From the NCBI GenBank assembly GCA_963555705.1, contig OY743172.1:24613446-24677445 (forward strand): 64,000 bases of DNA, read 5' to 3'. Position numbers and translations under genes: made by a program. Positions 52,978-64,000 of the stretch are shown in pieces. The notes below the pieces were generated by a model that was not told where the DNA came from, did no database searches, and worked only from the letters and a program-made list of their open reading frames with translations. The stretch is from Ligustrum vulgare (taxonomy: Eukaryota; Streptophyta; Magnoliopsida; Lamiales; Oleaceae). The stretch's first letter is position 1, and each line of letters begins with the position of its first letter.

Positions 52978-55090
52978 TAAGGCCCCATTCTCTTTGTCGT
53001 TTTTCATTTTCTGTCTCCGAAAACGCGTTCTGTTATGGCGTTTTCGAAAAAAAAAAATCAAAAAACATTTTCCAAATTTGTAAAGAAATTGGAAAACGCG
53101 GAAATATCGTTTTTCGCGTTTTCCTTATATATTTGGAAAATTTATAAAACGCGGTAACCACCGCGTTTTCCACTTCAAGAAAAAAAAATTAAAACAAAAC
53201 AAAACGTAAAAGCAAGAAAGAACGCTGCATCCATCTCTTCTCTCCCTCAAGCTGCGTTCTCTCTGTCTCGAAGTCGACCGCCACCGTCCACCGCCCGCAA
53301 CCGTCACCCACCACCACAGGCAAAGGTAAGCACATTGTTTTCCTATTTTGTTTCTTCAATGGATAGAGGAAATAGAATCTTGATTGAGTCAACAAACAAA
53401 GGGAAAAAAACAGTAATCACACCTCACTCCATTATCACTACCACACACATCGGATTAAGCACCACGTTTAGCATATTTCTATGCAGAAGTCCAATTATAA
53501 GTGATTTTGAACAATGAAGCTCAGCTGGAAGAAGCCCTCTTTCGGGCTACTGTTTCGATTTTTGGTATTTTTTTTTTCCCCTCAATTTGGAATAATTTCT
53601 CGATGTAGATATATGAAGTCGTGTATTTTGGGCTGCTATTGAGGCATTCCACAATGTACATAATCTTGTATTATGTTTGGTTCACATCATTTGTTGATGG
53701 CAAAGATTAATATTAATTATTAATAATAATAAAGCAAGAAATTGGTTGCATTTGCAATTGAATTGGAGGACATTGAGATTTAAGAGTTAGCTTCTGATAT
53801 GAATTATTATTCTTATTTTTTTTTATGAAATTTAACCTAATGAGTTTAATAACAATGAGTATATTACCAACTCAAATAGATTGAGCAGCAATTGTGTGAT
53901 GAGGACAGAATGGGAATTATTTGGAGACTTCAATTAAGCCCCTCTTTGGTTTAGATTTAAAAGTAGATTGAATCATAGTCAAAGTAAACATTTAATTTTA
54001 ACCACATTTCATGAGATTCACAACTTTTAAACCTTATATTCTGGAACTTCTATAAAAGAATCTACTAATATCTGTTTTTTTTTAACCAAAAAAGGGCTAA
54101 ATATAGAAGAACAAAATTCATGATACTTAATGGTGCAAGTTTTTTGCTTTCTGTTGTTAATGTACGGGTAGTTACTGAGACTAGCATTGTTACACATATG
54201 ATACTTCTGAATCTTGCATTTTGGTTGTCACGTAACCCCCCTACATTTGGAGGGAGTTTTTGTTGCATTAGTTTTTGTTTTAGTTAAGGTTTTATTTATC
54301 AGCGTTGTATGGGACTTGGAAGGGATCTGTATCTTCTGCTATTTTTGTTTGAGCTATATGCATTGTGTTAAATGGGAAGATATTTTAAATGTGCAGTGTG
54401 ACACATCTAAATTTGTTTTACTTCCGTTCTCGATTAAGTACTTTTGTGAACTTATCAATTAGTTATCTTATTCACTTTTGTTTAATTTTAGCAGTCAAGT
54501 TATGTGATACTAGTTATTAAAATTGTATTTGCAATGTGATTTGGGAATAACACTTAGTGTGTTATTGTGGCTGTGCATGATGATATTATTTGCTAATAAT
54601 TGTCTTTGTTTTCCTTCTCTGTTTGGTTTGACTGCTGATACTATTATTTGTTTCATAGACACCACTCTTTGACGTAAAGAGGTTACTTCTTCTATTAGGT
54701 ACACTTTGATTATTGAATAATATTACAAGATTCTCACCAAATTTCCTTGTACACTTCAGTTAAATGATGAAGTCTTCAAAGTGTATACTGGCGTAGATGC
54801 AATTAATTTAATATGAGTTTCTTTACTGTAATTTTTGCCTTATTTCCATAATTTGTTACTTTATTTAGGGGGTAATATTAAAGCATACTTTGGTTATTTA
54901 ATACAATTTGAATATTCCTCTAAATATATCAATCATTCTTTAGACTAGTAAACTAGTAATACCATGGTTCAAAAGTTCTTGTTAAGGGGATTAGCGCATG
55001 TTATCAAGTCTTAACTGTTTGTGAAACAATGAATACTAGTATGAAGCAATATAAAGTTTCAACTTAAGTTAAACCTTCTTTATAGACAAT

Positions 55091-55752
55091 ATGGGCGGTC
55101 AAAGAAATGCTAGGGAAACCACTATGACGTGGACTAATCAAAAAGAGACTGCCTTTATCCAAATATGCTACCATTATGTGAAAGCTGGTAAATTACAGTG
55201 TTCAACATTTAAGGAAGAGTGTTGGGGGAAGATTAGTGAAGATTTGAAACGCGTCATAAATGAGGACTGTGACATTGCTCAATTAAAGGGTAAATGAAAC
55301 CGTCTGCACAGCCTTCATCGGTCATTTTCTGAACTTATTAAGCATACAAGAGTCACTGGGGATTCAGATACATGCACAGTAAGTGCTCCTGAAGAAGTTT
55401 GGCAAGCATTTTTTGCGGTAAATTTTCCTTCGCATAATATAATTTTTTATCATTTACCTTTATTATTTATCAATTTATATTACTTCTTTTTTAATATGTA
55501 CATATTATTTCATGTTACTTCTTCTTAATATGTACATATTATTTCATGTATCTGTCTTTCTTAATGCAGAAAAATGCAAAGATTTATAAGAAATTCAAGA
55601 AAGATGGATGCCCACATTATGAGATGCTTGGAGAACTCTTTGGTGGAACCACGGTGATTGGAGAGTTAGGCACCCCCTCAACTCAGCTTCCACCCTCTTC
55701 AGATGATGAACGACAGATAGAGGACGATTTATTTTTGTTGTTCCAAACTTAA
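55091..55752 (+). pseudogene. Myb/SANT-like ORF of the Harbinger element, interrupted
   Basis: Exon 1 55,091-55,417 and exon 2 55,570-55,752, separated by an intron with donor GCG|GTAAAT and acceptor ATGCAG. The N-terminal part has the Trp-Thr...Glu...Phe and Cys-Trp-Gly-Lys-Ile spacing of a Myb/SANT-like domain. Exon 2 has the His-Tyr-Glu...Leu-Phe-Gly block and a Ser-Asp-Asp-Glu acidic stretch typical of plant proteins of this family. A TGA at 55,295-55,297 interrupts exon 1 in the same frame. Confidence 0.65.
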
Positions 55753-55808
55753 ATATGGCAACTCTATTTCAATTATATTGTGTTTATCATATATGTATGA
55801 ATGTTGAA

Positions 55809-55809
<1 letters not shown>

Positions 55810-55843
<34 letters not shown>
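55810..55843. repeat. TA microsatellite
   Basis: A short pure AT run within the Harbinger element, after the Myb/SANT-like ORF. Confidence 0.85.
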
Positions 55844-55845
<2 letters not shown>

Positions 55846-56539
55846 ATTTTTAGGAGATTGGATGATTCATATTTTGTTGAAAAGTCCAATATTGTGGATT
55901 TCACTTTTAATGAGAATCAAACAAGGACAAAATAGTTTCTGGAAAAAAACTCAAACAGAACGTATTTTCCAACTTTTTATTTTCGAAAACAGTTTTCAGA
56001 AATAACAAACCAAACGCGTTTTCAGCGATTTTGAAAACATTCACAGAAAAGGGAAAATGGAAAACATTTTCGAAAATGAAAATAGAAAATGGAAACATAA
56101 AGAGAACGCAGCCTAAGTCTTTCCATTCCATCTTAATGAAGTTTTTAGACAAATTTGATGAAAAAAATCGAAGACAAAAATATGATCATGAGTAAAGGTT
56201 GTACATTTTCTTACCATTAGAACGTGGTGTAGTTACTAAAAATGAGTGAGTATTTAGTACCAATTTATTTTAATTTAAGTCAAAGTCAACAATGAATCTG
56301 AATCATATATTTCATAGGACTCACAATTTTTCAACACACATTTCATTAACTTTTATCTATATTTTTTTAAAATCTTATTTTAATCCCATCAAACAGGGAC
56401 TTAATCTTACTTTGTTTCAACATATGTGATAGTTTATATTAACGATCTCACCTTTAAATCTTTGGACCATAATAGTATTACGTCAAACAAGACTAATATT
56501 TAAAATTGTTATGGTGTTCAACAAAAAGGTTGAACACCA

Positions 56540-56745
56540 ACCTTAGGCGCCTCCACCGTCCTTACCTAAAGGATTGGTGGATGATGTTAATGGCAGATTA
56601 TGTCTCAAGCTAGTCAGGATTTAGGTACTACCCACTGAATTGATAAAGTTTCTAACAAATTCAAATATGCGAGAATTCGAACCTACGACCCATGCGTTGC
56701 TAGCGTTTGTAGATCTCCAACCTTTACTAGTTGGAATGTGCCTTT
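56540..56745 (-). mobile_element. Possible tRNA-derived SINE
   Basis: On the minus strand GGTTCGAATTC (about 56,674-56,684) fits a pol III B box. About 45 nt upstream TAGTAAAGGTTGG fits a degenerate A box. The spacing is tRNA-like. No clear 3' tail or target-site duplication was found. Confidence 0.35.
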
Positions 56746-56929
56746 TGGCTATGGACAATATGGTGTTCACATACTAATGAGTTCTTGATAGTTTAAAGGG
56801 ACAAGTTCAAGTCCAAGTCTAATTGGGTGAAGCCTGTGTTACTCACATAAAGAGAGTTGTCATCAAATAAGTTCACCAGCTTCAGCAAAATGAGTTACAA
56901 TGCACACTCTAACAATTTTAAAAAGAAGA

Positions 56930-57300
56930 GTCGCAATGTTGGAATTTCCCAAATTTTGTGTGTTATTTCATGCAGATATTGATCGGCCCAAAGGAAGGTC
57001 AATATTTGGCCCGAATTTCAAATGAACTTGTGGTGATAAATACGTGACGGTTATTTGGTTTTACGTGTGATCAACAAATCGGTCCAAAGAAAGGTTTGTT
57101 GGTTGACATGTCTTACTGTCAGTGTTTGATTACTACACCAAGAGTACCACTTACAAGTCAATATTTCTGTCCAAAGACTAAATATTGATGTTGTGCTAGG
57201 TATCTTGTGATGGGCCCTACCATTGTTTGAAAGTATGATTTGTATAATAAGGTATTTATGTGAGCTATTTTGTTTAAGTGTTCTCTATTCAGTTTCGAAT
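56930..57300. other. Possible remnant copia LTR
   Basis: A TGTTGGAATTTCCC start at 56,938 lies upstream of the copia gag remnant and suggests a 5' LTR. No matching 3' LTR or primer site could be assigned. Confidence 0.3.
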
Positions 57301-57304
57301 TCTG

Positions 57305-59450
57305 CTAGTAGTATATCTACAAACTCAAATTTAATCCCTGTGTTTATGGAACAACTTCAAGGATTGAACGAGAACATTCATATAGTTCTTGGCTGCATAG
57401 ATCTAGACCATGCATTAAGAATTGAGCAACCTGCTCCTCTGACGGATGAAAGTTCATATAATCAAAGGAGGAACTTTGAGAAGTGAAATTGCTCATGTCG
57501 CATTAGTCTAATGATCATTAAGCGCGGCATTTCGGAAGCTTTTAATGGCACGGTATCTGAGGAGGTAAATGATGCCAATGAGTTCCTTGCCGAAATCAAG
57601 AAACGTTTTGCGAAAAACGATAAAGCTGAAACAAGCACGTTTATGCAAAGCTTGATTTCAATAAAGTATAAAGGCAATAAGAAATTAAGGGATTACATCA
57701 TACATATGTCTCAAACTGCTTCAAAACTTAAGGCACCAAAACTCGACTTGTCTGATGACTTGCTAGTGCATTTGGTATTGACATGCTTCCTGCACAATTC
57801 AGTTAATTTAAGGTTGGTTATAACTGTTAAAGGGAGAAATAGACTCTCAATGAGCTTATTTCAAAGTGTGTAAGCTTCTTACACAATTCAGTCAATTTAA
57901 GGTTAGTTATAACTGTTAAAGGGAGAAATGAACTCTAAATGAGCTCATTCTATTTTGTGTGCAAGATGAAGAAAAGTTGAAGCATGACAGAACTAAAAGT
58001 GTTCACTTGGAAAACACCTCTAAAGATAAGGGCAAGAAAATAAATAAAGAAAATAAAGTTGTTAAGGGTTCAGAACAAAATAAACCACATAAAGACATTA
58101 AGGATTGTTTCTTTTGCCATAACTCTGGACATTTGAATAAAGATCATACATAATACCAACTAAAGCAGCTACTAAAACACCTTATGAGCTTTTAACAGGC
58201 TTAAAGCTTAGTCTAAAGCATTTTCACATTTGGGGATGTCCAGCTAATGCTAGGCTTTATAGGCCACATAAAGAAATTGAACTCCAAAACAGTCAGCAGC
58301 TACTTTATTGGTTATTCTGAGCGTTTAAGGGGCTATTAATTTTATGATCCCACACTTAAGTCAACTTTTGAAACGGAAAATGCAACATTTTTTGAGGATG
58401 TTGAGTTTGGGGGGGAGAAATAAGGTTAGATAAATTGTCTTTAAGGAAGAAGTTGAGGAATGATCGGTTTCGATTCCTACTATTGCTTTTGACAATGTGC
58501 AAATTTCTATGCATGTCATTGATCAAGAAGCATATTCGGAACCTCAACTAGACAATGTTGAAGAACTTCCCATCCAAAATAAGGTAAATTTCAGAAGTAC
58601 AAAAAACCTCAATAACTAAAGCCATTAAGGAGATCCACAAGAGAAAGGAAAAATGCTATTCTGGATAATTTAAATAGTATTTTTCCAAGAACATAAGGAA
58701 ATAATGGAATAGTGGAAGATGGTCCAATCAATTCTATTAGGCCATGCAGGGTTCTAACTCTCAGAAGTGGACTGATGTTGTAAATAAGGAGTATAAGCAT
58801 ATGCAAGATAATAAAGTTTGGGATCTTGTCCCATTACCAGAAGGTGTGAAGCCCATTGGTCTTAAATGGATTTTTAAACCAAGAGGGATTCGAAAGGTAA
58901 TGTGGAAAGATATAAAGTTCGTCTTGTATCTAAATGCTTTACATAGAATGATGGCATTGATTATAAAGAGACTTTCCCTTTGGTTTCTACAAAAGACTCT
59001 TTCAGGAAAGTTAGGTTATTGTACATTTTGACCTCGAGTCGCATCAAATGGATACTAAGGTGGAATTTCTCAATGGTGACATTGATTGGACAATGTATAT
59101 GGTGCAACCAGAAAGCTTTGTGTCAGTAGACCCAAATAATATGGTTTTCAAATTAAAGAAAACCATTGTGTACTCAAGCCAGCTTCCCGTTAAGGCTAAT
59201 ACAAATTTCATCAAGCAATTATCTCATTTGGTTTTAAGATTAATGATGTTGATGGTTGTGTGTATTACAAGTTCAGTGGGAGTAAGTGTATTTTCCTGAT
59301 TTTATATGTTGATAACATATTGCTTGCCACTAATGATATAGGCATGTCACATAAAATTATGAGATTTTTTGTCAATAAATTTTGAGATTAAAAATCTTGG
59401 TGATGTCTCTTTTGTATTAGGGATTCAGATACACTGGGATTGCTCTCGAG
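57305..59450 (+). pseudogene. Degraded copia gag-pol, first part
   Basis: Gag (UBN2-type) is spread over 57,305-57,873 with frame breaks. A zinc-knuckle remnant lacks its last Cys (58,100-58,150). Then there is a jump straight to the integrase C-terminus (58,160-58,270; Thr-Pro-Tyr-Glu-Leu and Gly-Cys-Pro). RT pieces follow (58,744-59,440), including a Tyr-Val-Asp-Asn in place of the usual Tyr-Val-Asp-Asp. Most of protease and integrase is missing. Interrupted at 59,450 by a solo LTR. Confidence 0.75.
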
Positions 59451-59864
59451 TGTTAGCCCAAGAGTAAACTAACCAAGAGGGGGGTGAATTGGTTTATAAA
59501 ACTTTTTCGATAAATAATCTCAAACTTAAAACCAATAGGTACAAGTATTAGCACTTAGTGTTACAAGTAACTAAATTATCAATGTAGTGTGCTATATATG
59601 TGTAAACTTAATTGATAAGGCAAGTATAGCACTAAGATAAAGCGTTGCACAATATAAATTGATAGAATAGAGTAAGTGCGATGTAAGTAAATAAAAGGGA
59701 TGAGAGAGTGCAAACGCGATTTATGGAGGTTCAATCAACCAACGTGATCTACGTCCCCCGTTACCGAGCTCTCCGTCACGAGCAAGGCCAAATCCACTAT
59801 TTTGGTAACTTACAACAAGGAGTACCAAATCCTTAGGCGACTTACAACAAGGAGCGCCTATCCT

Positions 59865-59998
59865 TTTACAATCGAGTTTTCACACGGCTCTCGAAACCAA
59901 CAATCGAGTTTTGATAAGGCTCTCGAAAACCAACAATCGAATTTTGACAAGGCTCTCGAAAACCAACAATCGAGTTTTCACAAGGCTCTCGAAACCAC
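59865..59998. repeat. About 31-bp tandem repeat inside the solo LTR
   Basis: Four near-identical units containing CAATCGAGTTTT and AAGGCTCTCGAAA. Confidence 0.85.
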
Positions 59999-60659
59999 AA
60001 GATATAATGAATTGAGTTTACAATTGAAATAACTCTCTTGACAAATGATATACTCAAATTAAGTACCAAGAGAGTTAGGCTAACACTTCAATAGATAGCA
60101 ATGAATTAAGCTCGAGTGTTAGAGAAAAACTTTGATGCAAATGATAATGAAAAGTTGATGCAATCAAACAAAGTTTTTCAAATAATCTCTTGTTAAAAAT
60201 ATTGAATCGAATTAAGTACCAAGAGATGCCACACTTGAATAATTAACAATAAGTTAAGCTCAAAGTGTTTAGGCAATGGAACTTTGATGAATCAAATGAT
60301 GATGAAAAATGTAGCACAAATAATCAAAGTTCCTTAATTGAAATTTCTCTCTTTTTAAAAGATTAAAACAAGTTTAGAACAAAGAGAGACTTACACTTCA
60401 ATTCCAATATAGTGTTAAGATGTTGAAGAAATTCAAACAATGTAAAACCAAGAATCTTCACAAAACTTTCTTCCAAAAACTTTGATGAATTTGATAAAAC
60501 AAAGTTTAGATCAATCAAAGTTTTATGAAAATAAAAGATGAATAAAAACTAAGTAAGAACAATGAATTTTCACAAGAAAGTTTGTATAAAATCTTATCTA
60601 AGTTGTTGTTATTGAATGTGAATGAGATGGCTATTTATAGATCAAAATATTCAAATTCA

Positions 60660-60835
60660 GCAACTTTCGGTTGACCAATTTGAAGTTTCGGTCGACCGAA
60701 TCTTCCATATAGCCGTTATAAATTCAACCGTTGAATTTTCGGTTGACCAACTTTCGGTCGACCGAAACTTTCGGTTGACCAAACTTTCGGTCGACCGAAA
60801 GTCAACTGTTGACCGTTGACTTTTGGTTGACTTTT
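60660..60835. repeat. TCGGTTGACC / GGTCGACCGAA palindromic repeats
   Basis: Alternating TTTCGGTTGACCAA and TTTCGGTCGACCGAA blocks, at least seven times, many of them self-complementary around GTCGAC. Confidence 0.8.
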
Positions 60836-61355
60836 GAAAAATATGAAAATTTTCGATTTTTAGGTTTCTAACTTGTTTTTCAAAGTGGTTTAACATAGTA
60901 TAATCATGATTTAAGATCAAATAACCTTTGAAAGACAATCTTGACTTAGATGAAAATATTTTATGCAAGTGATGAATTTTCAAGTAAGTTTCTTGATGCA
61001 TAAAAATCATTTTCGAGCTCTTTGAATTTCATCGCTAAAGATTGAGAGTGTTATACCTTTACATATGTTAAATCAACTCTAATCTTGTATGCTTGAATTC
61101 TTGATCTTCATGTCATGCTTCTCAACCTCAATTTTGATCTTTGAATATCTTCAATTCTTTCATGATCTTCTTTGCGTCTCATGTGCTCGATCACATAATT
61201 TTGATTTATATCTTTGAGAGACGATTTGAATATAGAGTGCTTTGAATATTTATCATTACATGAAACACTTGAAGCACACTTGTTAGTAACACAATAAATT
61301 CTTGTTTGTTATGATCAAAACAATAAGGTCAAATTGACCATAGGTCAACATCGAG

Positions 61356-62215
61356 GTATTCTTGAATTGTCACAAAAGGGCTATATCGATAAAATACTTA
61401 AGAGGTTTGGCATGCAAGAAAGTAAATCAGGGGACACCCCTATCACTAAGGGAGACAAATATAGTCTCGACTAATGCCCGAAAAGTAATCTTGAAGTTAA
61501 AGAAATGCAGAGGCTCCCATATAGTTAAGCTATAGGGAATCTGATATATACTCAAGTTTGTATGCGTCCGGATATTGCGTACATTGTTGGGATACTAAGG
61601 AGATATTTAAGTAACCCTGAGATGGATCATTTGGAAATCAGTCAAACATGGGTTATAAGGTATTTAAAGAGAACAAAAGATTACATGCTCACATACAGAA
61701 AATCAGATCAGTTGGAGATCGTATGGTATTATGATTCCGATTTTACTAGATGCCAAGAAAGTAAAAGATCCACATTAGGCTACATTTATCTGCTGGTTGG
61801 AGGAGCTATTTCTGGAAGGAGTGCTTAACAAACACTTTAGCTTATTTCACTTGGCAGCACAATTTGTAACAATTTTGAGAGCATCTAATTATGGAATATA
61901 GCTGCGAAATATTGTCACTAGGCTGCATATTCTGTACGGTATAGAAAGACTACTAAAGTTATATTGTGACAATAACTCAGCAGATTTATATTCCAGTAAC
62001 AACAGGAGCTCAACTAAGTCAAAATACATTGCGGATCCGCTTACTAAATTCCTGGTTGTGAATGATACAGTTCAGAGTGGACACGTGTCAATAAGAGTAC
62101 ATTGAGACAAACTCCATAATTGCGGATCCGCTTACTAAAGTATTACAATCCAAGGTCTTTCATGAGCACAATACTCATATGGGTGTTGTATTTCTTAAGG
62201 ATATTTGGTTTTAGT
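61356..62215 (+). pseudogene. Degraded copia pol, C-terminal part (RT end and RNase H)
   Basis: Continues the pol interrupted at 59,450: a Lys-Arg-Phe-Gly-Met block, Arg-Pro-Asp-Ile-Ala (61,562), Tyr-Asp-Ser-Asp-Phe RNase H core (about 61,730), and the Ile-Ala-Asp-Pro-Leu-Thr-Lys motif, which occurs twice (about 62,030 and 62,124), suggesting a small duplication. Several frameshifts. Confidence 0.75.
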
Positions 62216-62591
62216 GGGAGTTTGTATTTTGGGTGCATTAGACACATTTACTGTCCTTTTGGATACGGTTTAAAGTTAAAGTTATTTACAGCTGTATGGT
62301 TTCAGGTTTATTATCTCTGAACTCGTTTGAGGATGATCTCACTAAAGTTGGACCAGTTGAAAATAGGCATGTTGAAGATCACATTACATGTAATTTCCAT
62401 GCTACACATCCATACTTGATTCATGTCATTCAGTTATGTCGATATATGTGACCATTGATAGGTTTAGTTACGATTAATGTAGCGAAAGCCGTTTTCATCC
62501 TATGTTGATATAATTGATGGACCGGATTGTTTGGGGATGCATTAGGTAATGATAGCAAAATTCTGAGTACTCATAAGGTTATGATTGATAC

Positions 62592-62938
62592 CAGTGTTTA
62601 GAAAATCGGACCGGCCGGTTCGACCGGGAATATTGGGAACCGGCCGGAAAATTCAACCGGGTAATCGGTTGAAAACCGGGAAAAAACCGACCGGTTCAAC
62701 CGGTTTTCTTTTTTTTTTTGTTGTTTTAAGCTATTTTTGTGTATAATTTTATTTTCTAAATAAGTAAATATTAGTTTATTTGTAAAATAACTTGTTTTTT
62801 AGAATTTTTGTGATTTTTTAATAATTTTTTATATTTTAATTGAAACCAGTTCGACCCCGGTTGGACCCGGTTGGACCTTTTGACCCTTGACCCGTTACCT
62901 TTTTCGGTTCGAACCGGTTTCCGGTTTTCTAAACATTG
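62592..62938. mobile_element. hAT-type MITE, 347 bp, with 8-bp target-site duplication
   Basis: Inverted ends CAGTGTTTAGAAAATCGG and CCGGTTTTCTAAACATTG; flanks ATTGATAC (62,584-62,591) and ATTAATAC (62,939-62,946) match at seven of eight positions. The ends are rich in ACCGGTT motifs, the middle is AT-rich, and there is no ORF. Confidence 0.85.
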
Positions 62939-62983
62939 ATTAATACACAATTGTAAGGTTACACATATAGCGCAAGTGAGAGA

Positions 62984-63435
62984 TTGTAAGGATTTTAATC
63001 AATCGTGTGGACTTATATGTGAATTATTGTGTATTGAATAAAAGACTATCAAATTTGATTAAGTCCATTTAAAGTGATCTAATAAGGATTTGGTATATTG
63101 GGCTTTAATGCATCTATTTAATATATGGGCTTTTATGTGTAGATATCAGACCATTACCTAATTCATGATGGGCCGAATTAGGTTAATTGGCAATTCAGTA
63201 TATAAAGTCGGTTATGGTCCCTGAATCGTACGTATTGTTCATTCTTTTTGACATCCCATCATCAGAGAGAAAATAAGGACTACGCATCGATTTAGAAGAT
63301 CCAAACACCGTAATCGATTATCATGAACCATATCTGATTAAGGTACGCTTCCGCTTCAGTTATTTAATTCTTGATAATTCAGCATGATGATTTTGGATCG
63401 TAGATAAACAATTATCTGTGATATATTTTCTAACA
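62984..63435 (+). other. Possible 3' LTR of the degraded copia element
   Basis: A purine-rich AAGTGAGAGAT precedes TGTAAGG at 62,984, as at a 3' LTR start; a TTTCTAACA near 63,435 could be its end. No matching 5' LTR was recognised upstream. Confidence 0.35.
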
Positions 63436-64000
63436 AGACGAACTCTCTCTAACAGATGCCACACATGAAGAAGCGAGGATAGTGTTTTCAACCGTTTAGG
63501 AGGTCTAAGTCGTCAACCTCCAAAAATGGCCACTACCAAGACATAACCGCTGAAGCTTGGGGATACGGTGCTTCCACAGGACAAAGATCCAGAAACAAAT
63601 GAACTAGAAATGTTAAAACAAAGTAGCGGAAATGGAGTTGAAGGAAAAAAAAACACTCAAGAGTTCACCCAAAGTATGCATTCATGTTTCTCTTAGGACA
63701 TTTTGGTTAAGCTTTGTCACTCATAGTTGATGTAATTTTCGGGTAGAGTAATGCAGATGCGATTTTATATTTTTTCTCTTTTTCACTTAGGGTTCCGTCT
63801 CGATTTTCATCCATCATTTATAGTAAAGCCTCCCTCCAGTCTCCTAATGTTAGACTCATCGATCTTAGGCTTCATTGATTCTTCTTTCCTTGGGTGCCAG
63901 CTAAATTATTCGGTAACTCCTTCATAATTTCCAATCTTTCCTAATGACAAAGCCAATCTTGCAGAATCTGATGGAATAATCGAATTAGGACCTCCATTAA
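63436..64000. other. No feature recognised
   Basis: AT-rich DNA without a supported ORF, RNA gene or bounded repeat. Confidence 0.4.

Larger units (their letters stand above)
52981..56113 (+). mobile_element. PIF/Harbinger-type DNA transposon, 3.1 kb, TAA target-site duplication, no transposase found
   Basis: The left end GGCCCCATTCTCTTTG and right end (reverse complement) GGCTGCGTTCTCTTTA are imperfect terminal inverted repeats, continuing with similar TTTTC-rich subterminal sequence. TAA flanks both ends (52,978-52,980 and 56,114-56,116). Inside is a broken Myb/SANT-like ORF, the usual second gene of this superfamily. No DDE transposase was seen, so it is non-autonomous. Confidence 0.83.
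59451..61350. mobile_element. Solo LTR, 1900 bp, inserted in the copia pol, TCGAG target-site duplication
   Basis: Begins TGTTAGCCC, ends GGTCAACA, and is bracketed by TCGAG (59,446-59,450 and 61,351-61,355). The copia reading resumes on the other side. No coding potential; contains two tandem arrays listed separately. Confidence 0.82.

Noticed and set aside
53125..53517. Short ORFs on both strands at the left of the Harbinger element
   Set aside because: No domain; probably an untranslated first exon (donor AAAG|GTAAGC near 53,325) or chance.

Overview
The window reads as nuclear DNA of a flowering plant, probably a eudicot. It is AT-rich, has a two-exon plant GH17 beta-1,3-glucanase gene with plant-type splice sites, and is packed with nested plant transposable elements. 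I could not name the species. All identifications come from reading motifs and repeat boundaries by eye; no database was searched.

Layout. (1) 1-22,725 holds two near-identical copies of an endogenous pararetrovirus (Caulimoviridae) in inverted orientation. The plus-strand arm (1-6361) is cut by the window edge and the minus-strand arm (14,825-22,725) is almost complete. They flank an Athila-like Ty3/gypsy element (6362-14,824) that lacks its 5' LTR. The viral gene order is two small 79-aa ORFs, movement protein, small coiled-coil protein, coat protein, protease/RT/RNase H, transactivator/viroplasmin, then an intergenic region with TATA box and poly(A) signal. Most ORFs are open. Copy 1 has a 2-nt frameshift in the small coiled-coil ORF and copy 2 has a nonsense codon in the transactivator. 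(2) 22,726-29,980 has degenerate GGTCACA-type repeats, a 2.28-kb solo LTR with target-site duplication (TSD), microsatellites and a copia leader remnant. (3) 29,980-38,610 has a possible small two-exon gene, part of which recurs 8 kb downstream. Between the two lies a 6.2-kb LTR element with short LTRs and a perfect TSD. It carries no recognised retrotransposon ORF, but antisense to itself it holds a 168-aa ORF resembling plant-virus cysteine-rich nucleic-acid-binding proteins and an intronless, stop-riddled LOG (cytokinin-activating enzyme) copy. (4) 38,610-48,330 is mainly MITEs, a foldback element, and a recent internally deleted copia element inserted in an older MITE. (5) 48,672-50,429 is the one convincing host gene, the minus-strand beta-1,3-glucanase, with a TRIM retrotransposon in its intron. 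(6) 50,490-64,000 contains a PIF/Harbinger element with TAA TSD and a broken Myb/SANT-like ORF, a SINE-like repeat, a degraded copia pol split by a 1.9-kb solo LTR, and a hAT MITE with 8-bp TSD.

Most of the window is therefore repeat biology. The points most worth following are the inverted pararetrovirus pair with its different lesions in each copy, the duplicated 79-aa viral ORFs beside the primer-binding site, and the LTR element carrying NABP-like and LOG-like cargo.
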